Source of the DNA: Octadecabacter dasysiphoniae
GTDB lineage: Bacteria; Pseudomonadota; Alphaproteobacteria; Rhodobacterales; Rhodobacteraceae
Assembly (NCBI RefSeq): GCF_021532615.1
Contig: NZ_JAKGAQ010000002.1
Coordinates: forward strand, 596,501-660,500
DNA: 64,000 bases
Direction: 5' to 3'
Made by a program: the position numbers and the translations under genes. The notes beneath the pieces were generated by a model that was given only the letters and a program-made list of their open reading frames with translations, made no database searches and had not been told where the DNA came from. Positions 1-7,959 of this stretch are shown here, piece after piece (the first letter of the stretch is position 1; each line of letters begins with the position of its first letter).

Positions 1-81
1 ACCCTGACGCATTCCCCATCCTGTGCTTTCCCCCAAGGTCACCCTAACAGCCGCACAGAAAAATTACACCCCAACGGTAAA

Positions 82-158
82 TGGCGACCCCGGCAGGATT
101 CGAACCTGCAACCTGCCCCTTAGGAGGGGGCTGCTCTATCCAGTTGAGCCACGGGGCC
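82..158 (-). tRNA. tRNA-Arg (anticodon CCT)
   Basis: Read on the minus strand this folds into a full cloverleaf. The acceptor stem GGCCCCG pairs with CGGGGTC (one G-U), the anticodon stem GCCCC/GGGGC encloses the loop CTCCTAA, and the T arm carries TTCGAAT. The anticodon is therefore CCT, which reads AGG arginine codons. The 3' CCA is encoded in the DNA (complement of positions 82-84). No integrase or att-like duplication is seen beside it. Confidence 0.95.
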
Positions 159-174
159 ATGGCCCTTTATCTGA

Positions 175-197
175 CTTGCATTGCGGCATGCTGCAAG
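175..197. promoter_or_regulatory. inverted repeat upstream of LacI-family gene, possible operator
   Basis: CTTGCA at 175-180 is matched by TGCAAG at 192-197, separated by 11 bases. It lies about 55 bases before the likely start of the LacI-family regulator, a usual place for an autoregulatory operator. The operator role is inferred from symmetry and position only. Confidence 0.3.
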
Positions 198-252
198 GCC
201 TTGGACTTCCCTGCGCAGTGTCGCTAACATTTGGTCAAAATACCCCCACAGG

Positions 253-1287
253 ATGGTGCCCGTGCAGACCCGATCAAAACGACCCCTCACCTTGCGCGAT
301 GTTTCGGAAGCCTCTGGCGTCAGTGAAATGACCGTCAGCCGCGTGTTGCGCAACAAAGGCGACGTCAGCGCCACAACCCGCGCAAAAGTCAAAGACGCCG
401 CGCGCCGCCTTGGGTATGTCCCCAACAAAATTGCCGGTGCCTTGGCGTCACAACGGGTGAATCTGGTCGCTGTCATCATCCCAAGCCTTGGCAATATGGT
501 CTTCCCAGAGGTCCTGTCCGGCATCAGCGAAGAACTCGAGGATACCGAATTACAGCCCGTTGTTGGCGTTACGGATTATCAGCCCGAAAAAGAAGAAAAA
601 GTCCTGTTTGAAATGCTGTCGTGGCGTCCAAGCGGGGTCATTATCGCCGGGCTTGAACATTCAGACGCATCCCGCGCGATGTTAATGCAAGCGGGTATTC
701 CCGTGGTTGAAATCATGGACACAGACGGGCAGCCCATCGACACGGCTGTCGGGATTTCGCACCGCCGCGCTGGCCGCATCATGGCCGAAGAGATTCTGGA
801 AGCCGGATACAAACGCATCGGATTTATGGGTACGAAAATGCCACTTGATCACCGTGCGCGCAAACGCTTCGAAGGATTTACCCAGACACTTGCCAAAGGC
901 GGGGTCGAAATTGCCGATCAGGAATTTTACTCCGGCGGATCAGCCCTTGCCAAAGGGCGCGAAATGACAGCTGCAATGCTTGAACGCACGCCTGACCTCG
1001 ATTTTCTGTATTACTCCAACGATATGATCGGCGCAGGTGGTCTTCTTTATCTGCAAGAACAAGGCGTCGATATTCCCGGCAAGGTGGGCCTTGCGGGGTT
1101 CAACGGGGTGGAATTGCTGGACGGATTGCCGCGCCAGTTGGCCACAATGGATGCCTGCCGCCGCGAGATTGGCCAAACTGCGGCACGCATCATCGCCGCG
1201 CGAAATGCCGAAGGGGCGAGCAATGAGGGCCAAGTTGTCGAATTATCGCCCAAGCTGTCGCTCGGCGATACGCTGCGCAAAGTCTGA
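253..1287 (+). CDS. LacI-family transcriptional regulator, GntR (gluconate repressor)-like
   Basis: The N-terminus has the LacI-type helix-turn-helix (LRDVSEASGVSEMTVSRVLR, then the hinge-helix region RRLGYVPNKIAGALAS). A periplasmic-binding-protein-like effector domain follows (AVIIPSLGNMVFPEVLSGI). The wording resembles enterobacterial GntR, the gluconate-responsive repressor, more than LacI itself, so a sugar-acid ligand is a reasonable guess. No gluconate kinase, dehydratase or transporter gene lies nearby, so the target is not visible here. The frame is open from 181, but the HTH needs only the part after 253. A GTG at 262 has better spacing from the AGG at 250-252 than the ATG at 253, so the true start may be 262. 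Confidence 0.85.
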   Translation: MVPVQTRSKRPLTLRDVSEASGVSEMTVSRVLRNKGDVSATTRAKVKDAARRLGYVPNKIAGALASQRVNLVAVIIPSLGNMVFPEVLSGISEELEDTELQPVVGVTDYQPEKEEKVLFEMLSWRPSGVIIAGLEHSDASRAMLMQAGIPVVEIMDTDGQPIDTAVGISHRRAGRIMAEEILEAGYKRIGFMGTKMPLDHRARKRFEGFTQTLAKGGVEIADQEFYSGGSALAKGREMTAAMLERTPDLDFLYYSNDMIGAGGLLYLQEQGVDIPGKVGLAGFNGVELLDGLPRQLATMDACRREIGQTAARIIAARNAEGASNEGQVVELSPKLSLGDTLRKV

Positions 1288-1290
1288 AAG

Positions 1291-1713
1291 ATGTCCGCGT
1301 CTAACACCCTAAGCGGCAGTTGGACGGGCCGATATGATTACGACAACGTGGCCTTCGGCGTGCCTGTTTCATTTGATGCAGTCTTAACTGAAACGGGCAG
1401 CACGCTGCGTGGTGAAATCGTTGAACCCAATACATTTCGCACGGAAGAAACCGACACTCTGATTGCCGTTCTGGTAGGAACACGCAACGGATCCGCCGTG
1501 CGGTTTGTTAAGACCTACACAGATTTCGAAGAAAACGATCACCCGCACTACGACGGCCAAGTGAACGCAACAGCCACGCGCATTACAGGCCGTTGGCACT
1601 TTCCGGGGATGCCAGGGGTCAAAGGAACATTCCTCTTGGCGCGCACGGCACAGGCCGCCGCACGCAAAACCACGCGTGCCACCCGAGAAATGACATTCGG
1701 AGACAGTGATTAA
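1291..1713 (+). CDS. conserved hypothetical protein, 140 aa
   Basis: Begins 3 bases after the stop of the LacI-family gene and probably shares its transcript. The protein is hydrophilic, has no signal peptide or membrane segment, and looks rich in beta strands (LSGSWTGRYDYDN near the start, ATRITGRWHFPGMPGVKG near residues 95-112). The recurring pattern of Gly-Arg/Ser-Trp strands suggests a small lipocalin-like or avidin-like beta-barrel, but this is only an impression. The C-terminus has several basic residues. No function is assigned. Confidence 0.7.
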   Translation: MSASNTLSGSWTGRYDYDNVAFGVPVSFDAVLTETGSTLRGEIVEPNTFRTEETDTLIAVLVGTRNGSAVRFVKTYTDFEENDHPHYDGQVNATATRITGRWHFPGMPGVKGTFLLARTAQAAARKTTRATREMTFGDSD

Positions 1714-1723
1714 CTGGCAAAAG

Positions 1724-1799
1724 TGGTGAGCCCGTCCGGGTTCGAACCGGAGACCTACTGATTAAAAGTCAGTTGCTCTACCAACTGAGCTACAGGCCC
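1724..1799 (-). tRNA. tRNA-Lys (anticodon TTT)
   Basis: On the minus strand the acceptor GGGCCTG pairs with CGGGCTC, the D arm reads GCTCAGTTGGTAGAGC, the anticodon stem ACTGA/TCAGT encloses CTTTTAA, and the T arm contains GGTTCGAACC. The anticodon is TTT (lysine). CCA is encoded at the 3' end. It lies between the hypothetical gene and dapF, on the opposite strand to both. Confidence 0.96.
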
Positions 1800-1894
1800 A
1801 CACCGCGCTCTACTAGAAACAGCCGCCGTAAGGGTCAACCCCTAAATCAGTACAACACTGGATTCATCTTGCGGGCTCACCTATATGGCGCGTC

Positions 1895-2710
1895 ATGATA
1901 CAAACCCTTTCTTCAGGCTTGCCGTTCATGAAAATGCACGGGCTGGGCAATGACTTCGTTGTAATTGACGAACGCGATGGCGTTGCGCGGGTTACCGACG
2001 ACATCGTTATTGCGATCGCCGATCGCCATCGCGGTGTCGGGTTTGATCAACTGGCAGTGATGTCAAAGCACGGCAATGCCGATGTGCATCTGACATTTTA
2101 CAACGCAGACGGCAGCACGGCAGGGGCTTGCGGCAATGCAACCCGCTGCATCGCGCGTCACATTATGGATGAAACGGGCAAGACCGACCTGACCCTAACG
2201 ACAGAACGCGGGACGTTGTTTGCGCGCGATGCAGGCGACGGTCTGACCTCCGTGAACATGGGCCACCCGCAACTGGACTGGAAAGACATCCCATTGGCGC
2301 GCGACGTTGATGTCGACGCACTGCCAATTGACGGCGCGCCAGTTGCGACGGGCATGGGCAACCCGCACTGCACGTTCTTTGTAGATGATGCAGAAGCTGT
2401 CGATCTGCTCACGCTCGGCCCGAAGATCGAACATGATCCGCTGTATCCCGAACGCACAAATGTTCAGGTCGCCCACGTCGTTGCAAAGAATCACCTGCGG
2501 ATGCGGGTCTGGGAACGTGGCGTTGGCCTCACGCTAGCATCTGGGTCATCTTCGTGCGCCACGGCTGTTGCCGCCCATCGCAAAGGGCTGACTGACCGCC
2601 AAGTGCGCATTGATCTGGACGGCGGCACAATTCACATCGACTGGCGCGACGACGGCATCTGGATGACAGGGCCAACAGCCCATGTCTTTGATGGTATCTG
2701 GCACCTATGA
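1895..2710 (+). CDS. dapF: diaminopimelate epimerase DapF, atypical second active-site position
   Basis: Family role: interconverts LL- and meso-diaminopimelate in lysine and peptidoglycan biosynthesis, in the cytosol. Recognised by KMHGLGNDFVVIDE at residues 13-26, the first active-site cysteine in ACGNATRC (Cys79), GMGNPHCTFFV near 153-163, and RVWERGVGLTLASGSSSCAT near 204-223. In well-studied DapF the last block reads ACGSGACA and its first Cys is the second catalytic residue; here that position is Ser216 (codon at 2540-2542) and the following GSG reads GSS. The rest is well conserved and full length (271 aa). A start at 1928 (MKMHGLGND) is also possible. The stop overlaps the mtaB start by 4 bases (ATGA), showing translational coupling. 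Confidence 0.9.
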   Translation: MIQTLSSGLPFMKMHGLGNDFVVIDERDGVARVTDDIVIAIADRHRGVGFDQLAVMSKHGNADVHLTFYNADGSTAGACGNATRCIARHIMDETGKTDLTLTTERGTLFARDAGDGLTSVNMGHPQLDWKDIPLARDVDVDALPIDGAPVATGMGNPHCTFFVDDAEAVDLLTLGPKIEHDPLYPERTNVQVAHVVAKNHLRMRVWERGVGLTLASGSSSCATAVAAHRKGLTDRQVRIDLDGGTIHIDWRDDGIWMTGPTAHVFDGIWHL

Positions 2711-3975
2711 GCGCAGCGCCAAAATTCACAACACTCGGTTGTCGCCTGAACGCCTACGAAACCGAAGCGATGAAGGAACTCGCCAATGCGGCGGGTGTCC
2801 AAAACGCAGTCGTCGTCAACACCTGCGCCGTCACAGCTGAAGCCGTGCGCAAAGCCAAAAAAGAAATTCGCAAATTGCGGCGTGAAAACCCGGACGCTAC
2901 GCTGATCGTAACGGGCTGCGCCGCGCAAACCGAACCCGAAACTTTCGTCGCCATGCCCGAAGTCAACAAAGTCATCGGCAACACCGAAAAGATGAACGCG
3001 GCCACATGGAACGGCATGGCGCCCGATTTAATTGGCCAGACCGAACCCGTGCAGGTGGATGACATCATGTCGGTCACCGAAACTGCGGGCCATTTGATCG
3101 ATGGCTTTGGCACACGATCCCGCGCCTATGTGCAGGTCCAGAACGGTTGCGATCACCGCTGCACCTTTTGCATCATCCCCTACGGCCGTGGCAATTCACG
3201 CAGTGTTCCTGCGGGCGTTGTCGTCGAACAGATCAAACGACTTGTCGGCAAAGGATATAACGAAGTCGTCCTAACGGGTGTGGACCTCACGTCTTGGGGT
3301 GCGGACCTGCCCGCGAACCCCAAACTCGGCGATCTCGTCATGCGTATCCTGAAACTGGTGCCAGACCTGCCGCGCCTGCGGATCAGCTCCATCGATTCGA
3401 TTGAGGTCGATGAAAACCTGATGCAGGCCATCGCCACTGAACCCCGCCTAATGCCCCACCTCCACCTGTCGCTTCAGCACGGTGACGACCTGATCCTCAA
3501 ACGCATGAAACGCCGCCACCTGCGCGACGATGCCATCAAATTTTCCGAAGACGCCCGCAAACTGCGCCCGGATATGACGTTCGGCGCGGACATCATCGCA
3601 GGCTTCCCGACTGAGACCGAGGCGATGTTTGAAAACTCTCTCAAACTGGTCGATGATTGCGCTCTAACATGGCTGCACGTCTTCCCTTATTCCCCCCGCC
3701 AAGGCACTCCCGCCGCGCGAATGCCCGCCGTAAATGGCAAAGATATCAAAGCCCGCGCCGCCCGCCTGCGCGCCGCAGGGGATAAAGCAGTCGCGCAACA
3801 CCTTACTGCACAAATCGGGCGAACCCATCACATCCTGATGGAAAACCCCCGCATGGGTCGCACCGAACAATTCACCGAAGTGACCTTCGACACAAACCAG
3901 CCCGAATCCCAAATCGTCACCGCACAGATCATTGGCCAATCCGGTGCACAGCTTATCGCTTCACCTGGCCCGTAA
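2707..3975 (+). CDS. mtaB: tRNA (N6-L-threonylcarbamoyladenosine(37)-C2)-methylthiotransferase MtaB
   Basis: Radical-SAM enzyme of the MiaB/MtaB/RimO family that adds a methylthio group to t6A37 of tRNAs reading ANN codons. The N-terminal UPF0004 domain has its three cluster cysteines in TLGCRLNAYETEAM, VVNTCAVTAEAVRKAKKE and IVTGCAAQTEPE. The radical-SAM motif is CDHRCTFCIIPYGRG near residues 147-161. GCRLNAYE rather than the MiaB form favours MtaB. The length of 422 aa is normal. It overlaps dapF by 4 bases, and the two form a small operon with the following GST. Confidence 0.92.
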   Translation: MSAAPKFTTLGCRLNAYETEAMKELANAAGVQNAVVVNTCAVTAEAVRKAKKEIRKLRRENPDATLIVTGCAAQTEPETFVAMPEVNKVIGNTEKMNAATWNGMAPDLIGQTEPVQVDDIMSVTETAGHLIDGFGTRSRAYVQVQNGCDHRCTFCIIPYGRGNSRSVPAGVVVEQIKRLVGKGYNEVVLTGVDLTSWGADLPANPKLGDLVMRILKLVPDLPRLRISSIDSIEVDENLMQAIATEPRLMPHLHLSLQHGDDLILKRMKRRHLRDDAIKFSEDARKLRPDMTFGADIIAGFPTETEAMFENSLKLVDDCALTWLHVFPYSPRQGTPAARMPAVNGKDIKARAARLRAAGDKAVAQHLTAQIGRTHHILMENPRMGRTEQFTEVTFDTNQPESQIVTAQIIGQSGAQLIASPGP

Positions 3976-4627
3976 ACTCCCGCCGGAGGCATCCATCATC
4001 ACAACACCGATCCTCTATTCCTTCCGGCGCTGCCCCTACGCCATGCGCGCCCGCCTCGCGATCGCATCCTCAGGGCAAACCGTCGCTTTGCGCGAAATCC
4101 TGTTACGTGACAAACCCGCTGACATGTTGGACGCGTCGCCCAAAGGCACTGTGCCTGTATTGATCACCGATCGCGTTATCGAAGAATCCATCGATGTGAT
4201 GCACTGGGCGCTTGAAAAATCCGATCCCGAAGGTTTGCGCGACCTTATGACAGATACGGCACATGCCTTGATCACAGAATGTGACGGCCCGTTCAAAGCC
4301 GCGCTCGACCTGACGAAATACGCCGTGCGTCACCCCGATACCGACCCCGCGCAAAGCCGTGCAACTGCCGCCGAATTTATCCAAAAGCTCGACACGCAGC
4401 TCAGCGGTAAACCTTGGCTACTGGGCGATCGGCCCAGCCTTGCAGACCTAGCGATCCTGCCATTCGTGCGACAATTCGCACATACGGATATTGGGTGGTG
4501 GGACGCACAAACCTTCAACCACGCGCAAAATTGGCTGGCCGCGTTCAAGGCCTCGGATCGCTTTGCAACCATCATGACAAAATACACCCCTTGGAAAACA
4601 GGGGATGACGTGATCCTGTTTCCCTAA
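3932..4627 (+). CDS. glutathione S-transferase family protein
   Basis: An N-terminal thioredoxin-like domain begins at ILYSFRRCPYAMRARLA (CxxA-like site RCPYA) and contains the GTVPVLI cis-proline loop and the DRVIEESIDV stretch that binds glutathione. A helical GST_C domain follows (KPWLLGDRPSLADLAILPFVRQFA). The first in-frame ATG at 3932 lies inside mtaB and gives about 22 residues not expected in the family. No ATG or GTG occurs where the domain starts. A clear ribosome site GGAGG at 3985-3989 sits 5 and 8 bases before two ATC codons (3995 and 3998), so initiation at ATC is possible. Substrate unknown. Confidence 0.85.
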   Translation: MANPVHSLSLHLARKLPPEASIITTPILYSFRRCPYAMRARLAIASSGQTVALREILLRDKPADMLDASPKGTVPVLITDRVIEESIDVMHWALEKSDPEGLRDLMTDTAHALITECDGPFKAALDLTKYAVRHPDTDPAQSRATAAEFIQKLDTQLSGKPWLLGDRPSLADLAILPFVRQFAHTDIGWWDAQTFNHAQNWLAAFKASDRFATIMTKYTPWKTGDDVILFP

Positions 4628-4642
4628 CCCAAAGGACACGCC

Positions 4643-5266
4643 ATGCACCCCAACCCAATCTATCGCCGCACAACCGACACCCGCGCGTTTGATCTGGTCC
4701 GGGCGCGTGCCTTCGGGCAGATCACGGTGAATGGGCCTGATGGTTTGCTGGCCTCGCACATCCCCGTTCTGCTTTCAGCTGATAACACGTCAATAGACAT
4801 GCACCTTGTGCGGTCCAACCCGATCCAACGACTTTTGGATGCGCCACAAGACGCGCTGTTGGCGGTCATAGGCCCGGATGGATACGTGTCGCCCGATTGG
4901 TACGGCGCAGTCGATCAAGTGCCCACCTGGAACTACGCTGCCGTGCAGATTCGCGGCACGCTGGAACGGCTTGATCACGCGGTCATGCACGACATGCTTG
5001 ATCGCCAGTCCGCCCATTTCGAAAACCAATTGCCAAAAACGCCTTGGACCACGTCCAAGATGACACCCGAGGTACTGGAAAAGATGATGCGCCAGATCGT
5101 CCCCTGCCGCCTGACGATCGCAGACGTCCAAAGCACATTTAAGCTCAACCAGAACAAACCCGATGACGTGCGCCTGCGCGCCGCTGACGCAATGGCGCAA
5201 TGCGGAACCGGAATGGAAACCGCCGCCCTTGCCGAACTGATGCGAAACCCGCCTGAAACCGACTGA
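4643..5266 (+). CDS. PaiB-type FMN-binding protein
   Basis: Belongs to the PaiB family (split-barrel FMN-binding proteins first described as negative regulators of sporulation and protease genes in Bacillus; function in proteobacteria unclear). Visible motifs: MHPNPIYRRTD-like start, LASHIPVLL, YVSPDWYG, VPTWNYAAVQIRG and the C-terminal FKLNQNKPDDVR. Full length at 207 aa. It has an AAAGGA ribosome site, starts 15 bases after the upstream GST and is followed 11 bases later by a second GST, so the three probably form one transcript. Confidence 0.88.
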   Translation: MHPNPIYRRTTDTRAFDLVRARAFGQITVNGPDGLLASHIPVLLSADNTSIDMHLVRSNPIQRLLDAPQDALLAVIGPDGYVSPDWYGAVDQVPTWNYAAVQIRGTLERLDHAVMHDMLDRQSAHFENQLPKTPWTTSKMTPEVLEKMMRQIVPCRLTIADVQSTFKLNQNKPDDVRLRAADAMAQCGTGMETAALAELMRNPPETD

Positions 5267-5277
5267 AAGGAACTTCC

Positions 5278-5877
5278 ATGCAACTGATCATGTCCCCCGC
5301 CTCTCCGTTCGTGCGCACGGTCCGCGTTTTATTGCGCGAAACCGGCCTGATTGACCGTGTCGATGAAGTCGCCGTTGCCACAACGCCCATGGCGTCAGCA
5401 ACCGAGGCGCTTGCCGCGAATCCCACCGGTAAAATCCCCAGCCTTACACGTGCGGATGGCCCCGCGATCTACGACAGCCGTGTTATCACACGGTATCTGG
5501 ACGATATGGCAGACGCGAACCTTTATCCAAAAGCCAGCCTGTACGAAGTCCTAACGCTTGAAGCGACGGCAAACGCGATCATGGATGCCGCCGTGTCCAT
5601 GGCCTATGAGGTCCGCTTGCGCCCGCAAGACCAGCAGTCCCCCGACTGGATCGAAGCACAGTGGGGCAAGGCCGCCCGCGGGATCGAAGCGATCAACGCC
5701 CGCTGGATGAGCCACCTGAACGGCCCGCTAAATGCAGCACAAATCGCTGTGTCTTGCGCGCTCGGCTACATCGATCTGCGCCACGACGCGCGCAATTGGC
5801 GCAAAGGCAACGATGCCTTGGCGGCATGGCAGGCCGAATTTGAGACCCGCGAGTCAATGCAGGCCACAAAACCGTAA
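5278..5877 (+). CDS. glutathione S-transferase family protein
   Basis: The N-terminus MQLIMSPASPFVRTVRVLL is the beta-alpha start of a GST thioredoxin-like domain, with Ser at the place where some classes have the catalytic Ser/Tyr. NPTGKIPSLTRADG holds the cis-Pro loop and AIYDSRVITRYLDDM the glutathione-contacting D-S pair. The C-terminal half is helical. The 199-aa length is normal. AAAGGAA precedes the ATG. It is not closely similar to the GST 700 bases upstream, so this is not a recent tandem duplication. Substrate unknown. Confidence 0.88.
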   Translation: MQLIMSPASPFVRTVRVLLRETGLIDRVDEVAVATTPMASATEALAANPTGKIPSLTRADGPAIYDSRVITRYLDDMADANLYPKASLYEVLTLEATANAIMDAAVSMAYEVRLRPQDQQSPDWIEAQWGKAARGIEAINARWMSHLNGPLNAAQIAVSCALGYIDLRHDARNWRKGNDALAAWQAEFETRESMQATKP

Positions 5878-5941
5878 GGCAGGGCCAAACGACGCATCTG
5901 GCCAAATCAGGCGCAATGATGCTGGACGTAGAAGCACGCTA

Positions 5942-5981
5942 GGGCTAAGTAGCCCCTTGAATGAACGCCTTTTTAGGGGCT
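5942..5981 (+). promoter_or_regulatory. overlapping, mutually exclusive hairpins before petA
   Basis: GGGCT (5942-5946) can pair with AGCCC (5951-5955) around a 4-base loop, while the same segment extended to AGCCCCT (5951-5957) can pair with AGGGGCT (5975-5981) around 17 bases. The second form is followed by TTTCAT. Either it is a weak terminator of the GST operon or a switchable leader of petABC. Structure is read directly; the role is inferred. Confidence 0.35.
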
Positions 5982-6029
5982 TTCATCGTATTTGACGGGC
6001 AATTGGCCCCAGAATTCGGAGATTAACAG

Positions 6030-6593
6030 GTGTCGAACGCAGAACACGACCACACAACGCGCCGCGACTTTATCTACTACGCAACTGCTGGCGCGGGTGC
6101 AGTTATCACGGGTGCAGCTGTCTGGCCGCTCGTAAATCAAATGAACCCTTCGGCAGATGTCTTGGCGCTCGCCTCGATTCGCGTCGACATTAGTGCGGTT
6201 GATCCCGGCACACAGCTGACAGTGCTGTTTCAGGGCAAACCCGTCTTTATCCGTCGTCGCACGGAAGCAGAGATCGCGGAAGCCCGCGCTGTCGAAATGT
6301 CAGACCTGATCGACGCAGAAGCAAACAACGCCAACTTCGACAACGATGAACCGGCAACGGACGAAAACCGCACGCTCGACGAAGCTGGCGAATGGCTCGT
6401 TCAGTCTGGTGTATGTACACACCTTGGCTGTGTGCCTGTTGGTGACGGCGCTGGTGACTACGGCGGTTGGTTCTGCCCGTGCCACGGGTCGCACTACGAT
6501 ACAGCTGGCCGGATTCGCAAAGGCCCAGCGCCGCGCAACCTGCCAATTCCCACCGCGTCCTTCGTGGACGAAACAACACTTCAACTCGGTTAA
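6030..6593 (+). CDS. petA: ubiquinol-cytochrome c reductase iron-sulfur (Rieske) subunit
   Basis: Carries electrons from ubiquinol to cytochrome c1 in the bc1 complex of the inner membrane. The twin-arginine signal-anchor is at residues 11-35 ([18 protein letters not shown]). The Rieske [2Fe-2S] ligands are in CTHLGC (Cys129, His131, with disulfide Cys134) and CPCHGSHYD (Cys149, His152, with Cys151). The length of 187 aa is typical. The start is GTG at 6030, with GGAGA 8-9 bases upstream. First gene of petABC; petB follows after 12 bases. Confidence 0.97.
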   Translation: MSNAEHDHTTRRDFIYYATAGAGAVITGAAVWPLVNQMNPSADVLALASIRVDISAVDPGTQLTVLFQGKPVFIRRRTEAEIAEARAVEMSDLIDAEANNANFDNDEPATDENRTLDEAGEWLVQSGVCTHLGCVPVGDGAGDYGGWFCPCHGSHYDTAGRIRKGPAPRNLPIPTASFVDETTLQLG

Positions 6594-6605
6594 GGAGAGA
6601 AACCC

Positions 6606-7949
6606 ATGGGTGGCATTCCCCACGACCATTACGAACCGAAGACCAAAGGCGAAAAGTGGCTCGACAGCCGCTTGCCCATCGTAGGCCTTCTGTACGGCAC
6701 ATTGATGATCCCCACGCCCAAGAACCTGAACTGGATGTGGATTTGGGGCATCGTCCTGACATTCACACTGGCGCTTCAGATCATCACCGGCGTTGTGCTC
6801 GCGATGCACTATGTGCCCGACGTTGATCTTGCGTTCGCAAGAGTCGAACACATCATGCGCAACGTGAACGGCGGCCATATGATCCGCTACTTCCACATGA
6901 ACGGCGCATCGTTGTTCTTCGTGGCGGTCTACGCACACATCTTCCGCGGCCTGTACTACGGGTCCTATAAAGCACCCCGCGAAGTCACGTGGATCATCGG
7001 CATGCTGATCTTCCTGTTGATGATGGGTACGGCGTTTATGGGTTACGTTCTGCCTTGGGGCCAAATGTCTTTCCACGGTACAGCCGTTATCACTGGCCTG
7101 TTCGGCGCGATCCCGTTCGTTGGTGAAAGCGTGCAAACTTGGCTGCTGGGCGCGTCTGCGGTTGGTCAACCTGCGCTGAACCGCTTCTTCTCGCTGCACT
7201 ACCTGTTGCCGTTCGTCATTGCAGGTCTTGTGATCGTCCACATCTGGGCATTCCACACGACAGGCAACAACAACCCGACAGGTGTTGAAGTCCGCCGCGG
7301 TTCAAAGGCAGAAGCCGAAAAAGACACGCTGCCGTTCTGGCCGTACTTCGTGATCAAGGATTTGTTTGCGCTGGCAATCATCCTCGCGGTCTTCGTGGCT
7401 GTGGTTGGCTTTATGCCAAACTACCTTGGCCACCCGGACAACTACATCGAGGCAAACCCGCTCGCGACGCCGGCACACATCGTGCCAGAATGGTACTTCT
7501 TGCCCTTCTACGCGATCCTGCGTGCATTCGATAACACCGTCTGGGTCGTGATCATCGCTGAATGGGTATCCTTTGGCATCATCGACGCAAAGTTCTTCGG
7601 CGTGCTCGCCATGTTCGGTGCGATCGTTGTGATGGCGCTGGCACCATGGCTCGACACCAGCTCGGTGCGCTCCGGTCGCTATCGTCCGATGTTCAAATGG
7701 TGGTTCGCCATCCTCGTCGTGGATTTCTTTATCCTGATGTGGGTCGGCGCAATGCCAGCAGAAGGTATCTACCCGATCATCGCTTTGATCGCGTCGACCT
7801 ACTGGTTCGGTTACTTCCTCGTTATCCTGCCGTTGCTTGGCGTCATCGAAAAGCCGCTGACACCACCCGCCACGATCGAGGACGACTTTAACGCGCACTA
7901 CGGCTCAAAGGCTGCATCGGGTGAAACCGCTGCATCCCCGGCTGAGTGA
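6606..7949 (+). CDS. petB: cytochrome b of the bc1 complex
   Basis: Integral membrane subunit that holds hemes bL and bH and the Qo and Qi sites. Eight transmembrane helices are evident. Recognisable blocks are the helix-B/D heme-ligand histidines ([34 protein letters not shown]), the Qo-site [13 protein letters not shown], and [14 protein letters not shown]. The 447-aa length matches alphaproteobacterial single-chain cytochrome b and excludes the split b6/subunit IV form. GGAGAG precedes the ATG. The C-terminal tail is polar. Confidence 0.97.
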   Translation: MGGIPHDHYEPKTKGEKWLDSRLPIVGLLYGTLMIPTPKNLNWMWIWGIVLTFTLALQIITGVVLAMHYVPDVDLAFARVEHIMRNVNGGHMIRYFHMNGASLFFVAVYAHIFRGLYYGSYKAPREVTWIIGMLIFLLMMGTAFMGYVLPWGQMSFHGTAVITGLFGAIPFVGESVQTWLLGASAVGQPALNRFFSLHYLLPFVIAGLVIVHIWAFHTTGNNNPTGVEVRRGSKAEAEKDTLPFWPYFVIKDLFALAIILAVFVAVVGFMPNYLGHPDNYIEANPLATPAHIVPEWYFLPFYAILRAFDNTVWVVIIAEWVSFGIIDAKFFGVLAMFGAIVVMALAPWLDTSSVRSGRYRPMFKWWFAILVVDFFILMWVGAMPAEGIYPIIALIASTYWFGYFLVILPLLGVIEKPLTPPATIEDDFNAHYGSKAASGETAASPAE

Positions 7950-7959
7950 GAAAGGACGA

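Noticed and set aside
1-81. The first 81 bases as part of an upstream gene
   Set aside because: No reading frame or motif can be tied to this short piece; no feature is claimed.
120-524. Long minus-strand frames opposite the first gene and many similar frames elsewhere
   Set aside because: These overlap strongly supported genes in GC-rich DNA with a third-codon bias; they show low-complexity, Arg/Ala/Ser-rich translations and no ribosome sites.
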